This document shows, in pieces, positions 42,095 through 49,948 of a stretch of DNA of 64,000 nucleotides; positions within the stretch are counted from its first letter, which is position 1, and each line of letters opens with the position of its first letter. The stretch comes from Planctomycetota bacterium (GTDB lineage Bacteria; Planctomycetota; B15-G4), in contig JAQWOM010000037.1 in the NCBI GenBank assembly GCA_029245865.1, positions 1-64,000 of the forward strand. The letters run 5' to 3'. The position numbers and the translations under genes are program-made. The notes beneath the pieces are model-generated. The model made no database searches and was not told where the DNA came from. It saw only the letters and a list, made by a program, of their open reading frames with translations.

Positions 42095-44506
42095 TCAGAG
42101 CGTCGTGGACTGCCGAACGATCTTTGCCGGATGAGGCAATTCGCTCTCTCTCTCTTGCCACCACCGCCTGCCATCCGCTGAACTCCAGGGACTCAAATCG
42201 AGGGAGTCGAGCGTGGCCAGGATTTCGTGGACCGACTGAGGGCGCTCCGTTCGATCTTTGGCCAGGCAACGCCTCACCAGGGCCTCGAGTTCAGGATTCA
42301 CCTCGGTGGACATGCTGATTCGCAATGGAGGAGGATCCTCGGTAGCCACCTTGCTCCAGATTTCCATCAGGCTCTTGCCAGAGAACGGTTCGCGAGCTGC
42401 TAGCAGAGAGTAGGCCACGCACCCCACGGCCCAGATGTCTGCTCGTGCGTCCACATCCATCGGCGAATCAAACCGTTCAGGCGCCATGTACAGCGGAGAC
42501 CCGGTCACTTCCTCGACGTGCGTAACCTGCATATCTTTCGGCGCATCGAGATCCTTCACGAGCCCGAAATCCAACACCTTCACCACGTCGTACAGGCCGC
42601 CACGCTCGCAGAGCAAGATATTCATCGGCTTGATGTCACGATGAATGATGTCCAGATCATGGGCTTCGGCGAGAGACTCGCAGACCTGGCGAATGATGTG
42701 GACGACGCGTCGCTGGTCTTGCCCTCGATACTTTTCCACCAACTGGTACAGGGTCAGACCCGGCAAGTATTCCATCGCGTAATAAAATTCGCCGGACGTC
42801 GTCTTGCCGAAATCATAGATCTGAACCGTATGAGGATTCGTGAGTTGTGAGGTGACCTGAACCTCTTGCTGGAACCGTTGTTCAGATTCGGGCGTGATGC
42901 GGTCCTTACGGAGAACCTTGATGGCCGCCGGGCGAGCAAACATTTTGTGGTTCGCGAGAAAAACGGTCCCCACACCTCCCTCACCCAGCACTCGCACAAT
43001 TCGGTAGTCGCCATACTGACGCGCCAGGTCGATGTCGGCCTGCAGACTGAGATTCTTGGCGGCGAAGACGAGCAGCCCGATCACCAGGGTGATCACGCCC
43101 CAGAAAAGCACTCGCAACGACGTGACCAGTGCCGACATCGCGGCATATCCCTCGGCCTTGTCGATCTCTGTCGCAACGCCAAAGCCATACTCATCAAGCC
43201 AGGTCCAGGCCCCCGCGACCTCGACACCCCGGCAGTCGCGATAACCGCTGACGTCAAATCCAGATCGTTTTTCGTCAATCGCGGCGGCCGCCATATGCGT
43301 GCGAGGCCGGTCTTTGATTGCGAGGTCCGACGTGCCGCCTTGCGTCAAATCGACTCCGGGATCGCGCAACTGAACCTGCAAGACAGCAGACGTCTCTTCA
43401 GGTTTGAGCAGTCCCAGTTCTTTCAGTTGGTCGAGAAAGACACTTTCGGAGAGCATGACGCCATTCGCATCGAAAGCATAAGTCTCTCCCGTCTCACCGA
43501 TGCGACCTGCCTCGAGAATCGCTTCGTATTCCTCTGAAGGTTCGATAAGAAATGCGAGCAACGCAACGGCCTTGCCCCCATCATCGAACACGGGTGTTGC
43601 GACAAGCATCGTGGGTGTTGTGACTTGAGGCGCCAAGCTGCGAACCATGGCTCCATGCTCGAAGGGCGGCAACGCAACCGTTTCTCCGGAGAGCACCCGA
43701 GTAAGAACGGTTTCACCGAAGTCGGACATCATCTCACCCAGATTTTGGTCTGACTCGTCGAACGGCGAATAACCGGCAACAAGGCGGCCACCTGCACTCA
43801 CAACTCCAAAACCGTCGAAGCGGCGGTGCGTCAGCAACGGCCCCGCTCCATGGGCAGGCTGCTCATCACCCATCAGAGAGTGCACAGAGGCCGTGTCGCG
43901 AACCGCATCCGCCAATGTCGAGAAGAGAACCGCTTGGTCGCTCGAACTCTTGAGAGCCTCTACGGAGCCCCCCGACTTATCGCCAAGCTGCGCAAGCGCG
44001 ACAATCGCTGTCCTCACCGCCGAGTCCTTGGCCCACATCTGGGCGTCTGTCTCCACAGCCGCGAGCCACTGCCGCAAAGCCATCACATCGGCATCGAGCA
44101 CGGTCTGCAACTGATCCGCCAGCAATTCATCGAGTGATGTGTGCACTCGTTCATAAGTCCAGACATCAAAGGCGATGAGTAATAAAAGGAGCAGCGCCCC
44201 GAGCGAGAGCTTTCCCTTCATCCTCCCAGAGGCTTTCCGCATAGCAGAAAAACGGCTCGTAGCGGTTGGCATATGAGCGGCCGCACGCCGGAAGTACGAG
44301 AGTCGAGACTTCTCTTCTGGCGTCGCCTCCGAGGGAGGCATCATCAACGTCTGATCTTTGTGATGCGCAAGAAGAGACTCGACATCGCGCCGGAGTGCTT
44401 CATCGCCGGCACAGGCCTGCCTCAGATATTCTTGGCAATCTTCGTGGTCCAGGTAGCGCGCTCTTTGAAAGAGCTCCTTGACCCGCTGATATTGTTTTTC
44501 AGTCAT
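42095..44506 (-). CDS. Membrane Ser/Thr protein kinase with extracytoplasmic Cache sensor
   Basis: 803 residues from the ATG at 44506, which overlaps the sigma gene stop by 8 bases. The first 60 residues (YQRVKELFQRARYLDHEDCQEYLRQACAGDEALRRDVESLLAHH) are the helical segment often found at the start of such kinases. TM1 is near 99-118 and TM2 near 465-484; between them lies a dCache-like domain (GRIGETGETYAFDANGVMLSES; GAWTWLDEYGFGVATEID). The kinase follows from about 499: LGEGGVGTVF, AIKVLRK, HRDIKPMNILL, LDFGL, YMAPERF, all key residues present. Signals in the periplasm would control cytoplasmic phosphorylation. The kinase is C-terminal instead of following the helical segment directly. Confidence 0.93.
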   Translation of the reverse strand: MTEKQYQRVKELFQRARYLDHEDCQEYLRQACAGDEALRRDVESLLAHHKDQTLMMPPSEATPEEKSRLSYFRRAAAHMPTATSRFSAMRKASGRMKGKLSLGALLLLLLIAFDVWTYERVHTSLDELLADQLQTVLDADVMALRQWLAAVETDAQMWAKDSAVRTAIVALAQLGDKSGGSVEALKSSSDQAVLFSTLADAVRDTASVHSLMGDEQPAHGAGPLLTHRRFDGFGVVSAGGRLVAGYSPFDESDQNLGEMMSDFGETVLTRVLSGETVALPPFEHGAMVRSLAPQVTTPTMLVATPVFDDGGKAVALLAFLIEPSEEYEAILEAGRIGETGETYAFDANGVMLSESVFLDQLKELGLLKPEETSAVLQVQLRDPGVDLTQGGTSDLAIKDRPRTHMAAAAIDEKRSGFDVSGYRDCRGVEVAGAWTWLDEYGFGVATEIDKAEGYAAMSALVTSLRVLFWGVITLVIGLLVFAAKNLSLQADIDLARQYGDYRIVRVLGEGGVGTVFLANHKMFARPAAIKVLRKDRITPESEQRFQQEVQVTSQLTNPHTVQIYDFGKTTSGEFYYAMEYLPGLTLYQLVEKYRGQDQRRVVHIIRQVCESLAEAHDLDIIHRDIKPMNILLCERGGLYDVVKVLDFGLVKDLDAPKDMQVTHVEEVTGSPLYMAPERFDSPMDVDARADIWAVGCVAYSLLAAREPFSGKSLMEIWSKVATEDPPPLRISMSTEVNPELEALVRRCLAKDRTERPQSVHEILATLDSLDLSPWSSADGRRWWQERESELPHPAKIVRQSTTL

Positions 44507-45077
44507 CAGCCTCGCCGGCATCGAGCTCTCGACGCAACCAAGCACGAACCATCGTCCAGTCGTTTTCCACGGTGCGAGTCGAGACGTCGAGCACTTCGGC
44601 TACCTCTCGCACAGTCAGCCCACCAAAAAATCGGAGCTCGACGATGCGAGCTTGCCGCTCATCGATCTCTTGCAGTTTTTCCAATGCCTCGTTAAGCGCA
44701 AGGACATCTTCGTCGCGCTCAGGAGAAATGGCGATGTCTGACTGCAAGGCAACCCGCACACGATTTCCACCGCGCTTGCTCGCCTTTTTGGCCCGTGCAT
44801 GGTCGACCAAAATGCGCCGCATGGTTTGAGCTGCAACGGCAACAAAGTGCGCACGCCCTTTCCACTCCACCCGAGTTTGATCCACAAGGCGCATAAAGGC
44901 CTCGTGAACCATGGCCGTCGGCTGAAGGGTATGAGCCATCCCTTCGCGCCGCAGGAACGCCGCCGCCATCCCTCTGAGCTCGGTGTACACAAGCGGGACG
45001 AGTTCCTCAGCAGCCAAGGCGTCCCCCCCCTCTAGCTCCTCCACAAGTTGCGTCACCTGCTTGTCGCTCAAACCCAT
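44499..45077 (-). CDS. ECF-type RNA polymerase sigma factor (TIGR02999 group)
   Basis: 192 residues from the ATG at 45077; GGGAGGT precedes it at very short spacing. Region 2 reads LVPLVYTELRGMAAAFLRREGMAHTLQPTAMVHEAFMRLVDQTRVEWKGRAHFVAVAAQTMRRILVDHARAKKASKRGG, the hallmark of this group (HTLQPTALVHEAYLRL). Region 4 is LEKLQEIDERQARIVELRFFGGLTVREVAEVLDVSTRTVENDWTMVRAWLRREL. No anti-sigma gene is present. In this group the partner is often a Ser/Thr kinase on the same transcript, which fits the overlapping kinase gene downstream; phosphorylation of the sigma is a reasonable inference. Confidence 0.93.
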   Translation of the reverse strand: MGLSDKQVTQLVEELEGGDALAAEELVPLVYTELRGMAAAFLRREGMAHTLQPTAMVHEAFMRLVDQTRVEWKGRAHFVAVAAQTMRRILVDHARAKKASKRGGNRVRVALQSDIAISPERDEDVLALNEALEKLQEIDERQARIVELRFFGGLTVREVAEVLDVSTRTVENDWTMVRAWLRRELDAGEADD

Positions 45078-45546
45078 GACCTCCCGGATTAAGAAAATAT
45101 CGTAGCCGAGGAGGGCACTGTGGCCGCATTTCGACCTTTCTTCGGCCAAGAGCCATTTTTTATTGCGGCTTTTCAGGCCGGTTGACGCGTGAGTCAGTGA
45201 GGCCGGATGACCCGCACAGACCGCCGAGATCCTCATCCGCTCTCGGCGGGGGGCCATTCGAATCACCTCACTCTCTCTCCTTGTCTCAAAATGCTGCCGT
45301 GGGAGCTGGTTCCGTCCCCTGGACCTCTCCCAGGCCATGCCAACGGCAGCTTCTTAGGGGGGTGTCGGCTTCCCCAAGCCGGCACCCCCCGCTTAATTGG
45401 GCGCGTGCGACAGAGCATGCAAACGGCCAGAGAGCCCATCAAAACGTCACCGGGAACTGCAGCGAAAAGTCTTCAAAAGAGTTGCGGGTCTGCCCCTCGG
45501 ATCACGCGTAAGTGAGTGAACCCCACTCAATCCGGGAGCTCGTCCG
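45078..45546. other. Intergenic region between the sigma-kinase operon and the divergent unknown gene
   Basis: 469 bases. Near the sigma gene (45090-45175) it is AT-richer (AAGAAAATATCG, CCATTTTTTATTGCGG), which suits a promoter for the minus-strand operon. The centre holds the large hairpin listed separately. Short open frames are present but lack coding signs. The plus-strand gene at 45547 needs a promoter here as well, which I cannot place. Confidence 0.4.
45357..45390. promoter_or_regulatory. Large perfect-type inverted repeat in the intergenic region
   Basis: GGGGGGTGTCGGCTT (45357-45371) pairs with AAGCCGGCACCCCCC (45376-45390) around CCCC. All 15 positions can pair in RNA, with one G-U wobble. 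It lies 157 bases upstream of the plus-strand gene at 45547 and 280 bases upstream of the sigma gene, so it is not at the end of any known gene. There is no U-run. It could be an RNA structure in a leader, the end of an unseen small RNA, or a protein-binding site. Confidence 0.55.
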
Positions 45547-46047
45547 ATGACCACTCGCAGCCTCGCTGAAAGCATCAAGCCCCTCAAAGCGCGTCGTGAA
45601 CGCACTCGTCCCAAGAAAACTCAACCGGGACGCTCTCTCCCTGCGCTGTTCGCTCGCGAACGCCTTGAGACGCGCATCCTTCCGTATCTGGAAACTCTCC
45701 GTGAGGCGATCCCCCTGCCGGCCCCCCATCGCCGCCTCTACGACGGAGCATGGGTGATCGGCCTCTCCGGAAACTTCCGGAATGGCACTTTCAAAGGACA
45801 TGCCTACGAGCCACTGAGTCGCATCCAATTTCTGATCCGAATGGACTCCAAGAACAGCGAATACTCTATTTCCTGCAGCAGCACCGTGTTTAACCACGAC
45901 CTTCAGACCGACCGGGTTCATGGCCGGTTCAACGAGTCCACCCAGGCCGTCGAAGAGTTTGTGGAAGAGCAATGCCTGCAGTTCGCACGCAGCTTCCTGA
46001 ATGCCTCTCCGCATTCCCTCCGCAAAGAGCTCGGGATAGATAACTGA
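45547..46047 (+). CDS. Unrecognised 166-residue protein
   Basis: I do not recognise the family. GGGAG stands about 9 bases before the ATG and third-position GC is high, so it looks real. Residues 1-35 are strongly basic (KARRERTRPKKTQPGRSL). The rest is soluble, with an amphipathic helix (FARERLETRILPYLETLREAIPLP), a middle part with an aromatic-rich beta pattern (YDGAWVIGLSGNFRNGTFKGHAYEPLSRIQFLIRM, YSISCSSTVFNHDLQTDRVHGRF), and a C-terminal helix (QAVEEFVEEQCLQFARSFLNA). No signal peptide or membrane segment. The basic N terminus could bind nucleic acid or direct localisation. It lies 227 bases upstream of the pqi operon on the same strand, with no visible link. Confidence 0.7.
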   Translation: MTTRSLAESIKPLKARRERTRPKKTQPGRSLPALFARERLETRILPYLETLREAIPLPAPHRRLYDGAWVIGLSGNFRNGTFKGHAYEPLSRIQFLIRMDSKNSEYSISCSSTVFNHDLQTDRVHGRFNESTQAVEEFVEEQCLQFARSFLNASPHSLRKELGIDN

Positions 46048-46274
46048 GTGCGAAAGTGGATCGCGGCATATGCCACAAAAAACACCCGCCGCTCACTCAA
46101 AGAACAACCTAGCTGTCGAACACTGATTCCTGTCTCCGGCTGGCTGCATCGCCAGCGCACGGTCTGCAGCCGGCCGGTACAGATTCAACAGGGCCTCAAG
46201 CCCTCTGCCTGGATCGCATGGAATCCGTGAAAATCTGACCAAAACTGCGAATCGGGCCCGTACCATCGCCCGGA

Positions 46275-46904
46275 ATGCCACTGAATCGACCAAGAGCAAC
46301 GACGGTCACCGCCTGCCACGACTGCGACCAACTGAACACAACAGTCCAGTTGGCGCCTCGCGAGAAGTCTATCTGCTCCCGGTGCGGCAACATCCTCGAC
46401 AGAGGCGGCAAAGAAGTGCTCGCCCGGACATTGGCCTACGCCCTCGCCAGTTTGGTCCTGCTCATTGTCGCGAACAGCTTTCCATTCATGGAGTTCAAGA
46501 TTGCCGGCCGCGTGCAGGTCGCCCACCTTTACACGGGTGTCGAGCAACTCTACGCCGAAGGTTACTGGGAACTCGCCGCAATGGTTTTGTTTACGAGCAT
46601 TGCGGCGCCCCTCGTGATGATCAGCGGCTTGCTGGCTCTCACCATTCCCATTTCCATGGGCAAGCGCTTTGACTGGATGATCCGTCTCGGAAAGATTGTC
46701 ACGAAGCTGAGAGTCTGGAGCATGATGGAGGTTTTCCTGCTCGGCGTCATCGTCTCCGTCATGAAGCTATCAGCCATGGCAGAGATTATCTTTGGCCCGG
46801 GCCTTGTTGCTTTCGCGGCCCTCATCTTGACCTCTTCGGCATCCATCGCCGCATTCAACCCGGTGCCCTTCTGGGAATACATGGACAAAGGGCGCAGTCC
46901 ATGA
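46275..46904 (+). CDS. pqiA: PqiA-like membrane protein, first copy
   Basis: 209 residues. The N terminus carries a zinc-ribbon-like CxxC pair (CHDCDQLNT and CSRCGNIL), as in each half of E. coli PqiA. Then come four hydrophobic segments with ALASLVLLIVANSFPFMEFKIAGR, GLLALTIPISMGKR and WSMMEVFLLGVIVSVMKLSAMAEIIFG, all typical. E. coli PqiA is one protein with two such halves; here the halves are separate genes. It starts the pqi unit and its stop overlaps the next ATG (ATGA). It is the inner-membrane partner of the MCE protein in lipid transport across the envelope. Confidence 0.92.
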   Translation: MPLNRPRATTVTACHDCDQLNTTVQLAPREKSICSRCGNILDRGGKEVLARTLAYALASLVLLIVANSFPFMEFKIAGRVQVAHLYTGVEQLYAEGYWELAAMVLFTSIAAPLVMISGLLALTIPISMGKRFDWMIRLGKIVTKLRVWSMMEVFLLGVIVSVMKLSAMAEIIFGPGLVAFAALILTSSASIAAFNPVPFWEYMDKGRSP

Positions 46905-47524
46905 CCACCGCACGCTCACTTGGCCTGGCCCGATGCCATGACTGCGGGCTCGCGAGCCGAATGCCTTCTGCAACCAAAGGGACCAGCAGTTGCTGCCCGC
47001 GTTGTGGCTCCGCGCTGCATCTGCGGAAACCCAACTCACTCTCTCGCTCATGGGCGCTCGTGATCGCGGCCTACTTGCTCTACATCCCGGCAAATCTCTT
47101 GCCGGTTTCCACCATTGTTTACCTGGGCAACGGCGAACCAGACACCATCATGAGTGGCGTCATCATGCTTTTTCAGACTGGAGATGCTCCGATCGCACTG
47201 CTTCTGTTCTTCGCCAGCATTGCGGTTCCCATGCTCAAGCTCATCATTCTCACATGGCTGCTGATCTCGGTTCACTTTCGTTCCAAATGGAAGCCACGTG
47301 ACCGCACAGCGATGTACCGCCTGATCGAGCTCATCGGACGCTGGTCCATGCTCGACATCTTTGTGATCTCGCTGCTCGTTGCCCTTGTGCAGTTGCAAGC
47401 GTTGGCGACAATTCATGCAGGCCCAGGAGCCATCGCATTTTGCTCCGTCGTCGTGCTGACGATGCTTGCCGCCGAATCATTCGACCCCCGCCTTATATGG
47501 GACGTCATGGAGGAAGAAGCATGA
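46901..47524 (+). CDS. pqiA: PqiA-like membrane protein, second copy
   Basis: 207 residues. A zinc-ribbon pair (CHDCGLAS and CPRCGSAL) is followed by four membrane segments: AAYLLYIPANLLPVSTIVYLG, PIALLLFFASIAVPMLKLIIL, RWSMLDIFVISLLVALVQLQALA and a C-terminal one ending in RLIWDVMEEE. PANLLPV and WSMLD are conserved PqiA marks. It overlaps both neighbours by ATGA. It corresponds to the C-terminal half of fused PqiA proteins. Confidence 0.92.
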   Translation: MTTARSLGLARCHDCGLASRMPSATKGTSSCCPRCGSALHLRKPNSLSRSWALVIAAYLLYIPANLLPVSTIVYLGNGEPDTIMSGVIMLFQTGDAPIALLLFFASIAVPMLKLIILTWLLISVHFRSKWKPRDRTAMYRLIELIGRWSMLDIFVISLLVALVQLQALATIHAGPGAIAFCSVVVLTMLAAESFDPRLIWDVMEEEA

Positions 47525-49266
47525 CCACTGAGTCTCCTGCCCAAGCGCATCCCGAAGCAGTCGTTCGGAAGCGCAAAGGTATTCAGACCGTCTGGATCGT
47601 TCCCATTGTGGCTGCCCTTGTGGGTGGCTGGCTGTGGTTCAAAGCCATGGAGGACAAAGGGCCGACCATCACCATCACTTTCAAGACCGCGGAAGGCCTT
47701 GAAGCCGGCAAGACCAAGATCAAATACAAAGACCTCCAGGTGGGTCAGGTCAGCGACATCAGCCTCGATGCCAGTCTCCAGTACGTGGTCGTCAAGGCAG
47801 AACTAGACCCCGATGCAAAGGAGTACATGGTCGACCAGACCAGGTTCTGGGTGGTCAAGCCACGTATCGGTGCCGAGGGCATTAGCGGACTGTCGACCAT
47901 TATCTCGGGCTCCTATATCGCCGCAGATATTTCTTCTGAAGGAGCGCCCACCAAGACATTTACAGGCCTTGAGGAACCGCCGAGTCGGCCAACCGACTCC
48001 AAGGGACTGCGCATCAAGCTACGAGCCGACAGCCTCAAGTCGATCAGCCAGGGCACTCAGGTGACCCACCTCCAGATCAAGATGGGCGACGTGGACAGCT
48101 ACAAGTATCTGGAGAAAGAAGAGCTGATTGAATTTGAGCTCTACATCGAACCCCAGTGGGCCGATCTCGTTCGAAAAAACACACGGTTCTGGAGCACGAG
48201 TGGGTTCGACGTCACGCTGTCAGCGGAGGGATTCGATCTTCATGTCGAGTCGCTCGAATCCATCCTCACTGGGGGCGTTGCGTTTGGCGCAACACCGGGC
48301 GAGCCCAAAGGCCCCCCGGCAGAGAACGGTGACATCTTCACGCTCTTGCCGTCAGAAGCTGCGTCAAAAGAAATCAACACAGACCCCCAGCGGACCATCG
48401 CTTACTTCCACGAATCTGTTCGTGGGCTCAAGGTCGGGTCTTCGGTCACCTTCCAGGGCATCGAGATCGGCAAAGTGCTGAGCGTGGAAGTCGAACTCGA
48501 CGCGCCCCAGGCAAGCTTCCGTGTGCCAGTGATCATGGAGACCTATACGAGCCGCCTGGTCATGAAGGAAATAGACACAGAGAAACCCTTCAATGAGCGC
48601 CTCAAGATGATGGTTGACCAGGGCCTGCGAGCTCAATTGAGTCACGCGAATCTGATCACAGGCGCGCGCGGAATCACCGTTGAGTTCCGCAAAAACAGCC
48701 CCGCAAAATTCTATGCTGACTCCAATGGATTACCGGAAATCCCAACGGTTCCATCCACGGGCGAAGCGCTTAACGAGATGATCACGGAGTTGCCAGTGAT
48801 CGTTAAAGACTTCGGGAAAGCTGTGAAGAGCGTCACCAGTGTTGTGGACTCGGCCGAAACAAAGAGCATCCTGGCTTCATTGCACTCGGCCGCAGATTCC
48901 TTGAAAACAGTGATGGACGAAGTCAGCGTCAATACGGATCCACTCCTCACTTCTGGGCGCAAGGCCCTCGGCGACTTGCAGGTGCTCCTCGACAATGTGA
49001 ACAAGGTCGCTGACAACCTTGGCAAGAGCACGCCGCAACTCATGACCACGATTCAAGAGACAGCAAACGCAGCCAACACCATGCTGAAAAATGGCGACAA
49101 GAGCTTGGCGTCCATCACAGCAGGCCTGCCTCTTATCGAACAACAACTCGTCAAGGCTTTGCGAGAAATCGCCTCTGGAATGAGCGCGGTGAAAGACCTG
49201 GCCGACTACCTTGAACGGCACCCCGACGCCCTGATCATGGGCAAGCACAACTCCGGAGGACAGTGA
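47521..49266 (+). CDS. pqiB: PqiB-like MCE protein with three MCE domains
   Basis: 581 residues from the ATG at 47521 (ATGA overlap; the longer frame lies inside the previous gene). One N-terminal membrane anchor (VWIVPIVAALVGGWLWFKA). Three MCE units are visible: ITITFKTAEGLEAGKTKIKYKDLQVGQVSDI (about 45), LRIKLRADSLKSISQGTQVTHLQIKMGDVDSYKY (about 162) and IAYFHESVRGLKVGSSVTFQGIEIGKVLSVEV (about 290). The last 180 residues are long helices (LNEMITELPVIVKDFGKAVKSV...), which in PqiB form the needle that spans the periplasm. It forms a lipid conduit between inner and outer membranes. Confidence 0.94.
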   Translation: MTTESPAQAHPEAVVRKRKGIQTVWIVPIVAALVGGWLWFKAMEDKGPTITITFKTAEGLEAGKTKIKYKDLQVGQVSDISLDASLQYVVVKAELDPDAKEYMVDQTRFWVVKPRIGAEGISGLSTIISGSYIAADISSEGAPTKTFTGLEEPPSRPTDSKGLRIKLRADSLKSISQGTQVTHLQIKMGDVDSYKYLEKEELIEFELYIEPQWADLVRKNTRFWSTSGFDVTLSAEGFDLHVESLESILTGGVAFGATPGEPKGPPAENGDIFTLLPSEAASKEINTDPQRTIAYFHESVRGLKVGSSVTFQGIEIGKVLSVEVELDAPQASFRVPVIMETYTSRLVMKEIDTEKPFNERLKMMVDQGLRAQLSHANLITGARGITVEFRKNSPAKFYADSNGLPEIPTVPSTGEALNEMITELPVIVKDFGKAVKSVTSVVDSAETKSILASLHSAADSLKTVMDEVSVNTDPLLTSGRKALGDLQVLLDNVNKVADNLGKSTPQLMTTIQETANAANTMLKNGDKSLASITAGLPLIEQQLVKALREIASGMSAVKDLADYLERHPDALIMGKHNSGGQ

Positions 49267-49919
49267 TGCAGCGTGACGCAGCGCCCCTTTCTCTCAGACT
49301 CTTCGCGAGCGCACTCTGTGTACTCTTGCCAAGCATGCTGCTCGCTGGATGCGGAAGCACTCCGAACAGCCGCTTCTATGTGCTGACGCCCACGGCCCCT
49401 GCGGCAATCGCCACCGGGTCCCCGAGCATGAGAGTGGGTCTCGAACCCGTCATGCTCCCTGATGCCTACAACCGACCTCAGATGCTCATGACGGTAGCGC
49501 CCAACCAGCGCATCTTGTGGGAGTTCGACCGTTGGGCCGGTTCGCTGGCCGACAACATGACTCGTGTTGTCGGACTCGACCTTGAAGCTCGCCTGGGCCC
49601 CACCAGCGTCTATGCCCAACCGGGATTCCATATGCCAACCCTCGACTACACCGTTGGCGTCGAGATTTTGGAACTCGAAATGAGCCCAGACGGTCAGTGC
49701 ACGATGACTGCGAGGTTTCACATCGCAGACAAACAGCGTCAATGGATTGCCTCTCACCAGGTCGACATCAACCCGACGAATCCTTCAAGCCACCCTTCCG
49801 GTCCAGCCGGAGTTGCGACCTCGATGAGCGCTGGCCTTGACACCATCAGCCAGTCCATTGCAGATGCCCTGACTCGAGCGAACGCATCCAAAGCCACTGC
49901 AGTCCGTCAAACTAAATGA
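49266..49919 (+). CDS. pqiC: PqiC-like outer-membrane lipoprotein
   Basis: 217 residues from an ATG that overlaps the pqiB stop by one base (TGATG); a GTG just before it is the alternative. The lipoprotein signal ends in LLPSMLLAGC and is followed by GSTPNSRFYVLTPTAPA, the conserved DUF330/PqiC opening. The middle (GLEPVMLPDAYNRPQMLMTVAPNQRILWEFDRWAGSLADNMTRVVGLDLEARLG) matches the family. It is the outer-membrane end of the Pqi machine. Last gene of the pqiA-pqiA-pqiB-pqiC unit. Confidence 0.92.
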   Translation: MQRDAAPLSLRLFASALCVLLPSMLLAGCGSTPNSRFYVLTPTAPAAIATGSPSMRVGLEPVMLPDAYNRPQMLMTVAPNQRILWEFDRWAGSLADNMTRVVGLDLEARLGPTSVYAQPGFHMPTLDYTVGVEILELEMSPDGQCTMTARFHIADKQRQWIASHQVDINPTNPSSHPSGPAGVATSMSAGLDTISQSIADALTRANASKATAVRQTK

Positions 49920-49948
49920 CGTAATCGTCAGCGCACGAAGTCAGACGC

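Noticed and set aside
46048..46230. 60-codon frame with a GTG start directly after the unknown 166-residue gene
   Set aside because: No ribosome site or conserved-looking sequence; arginine/cysteine-rich composition suggests chance.
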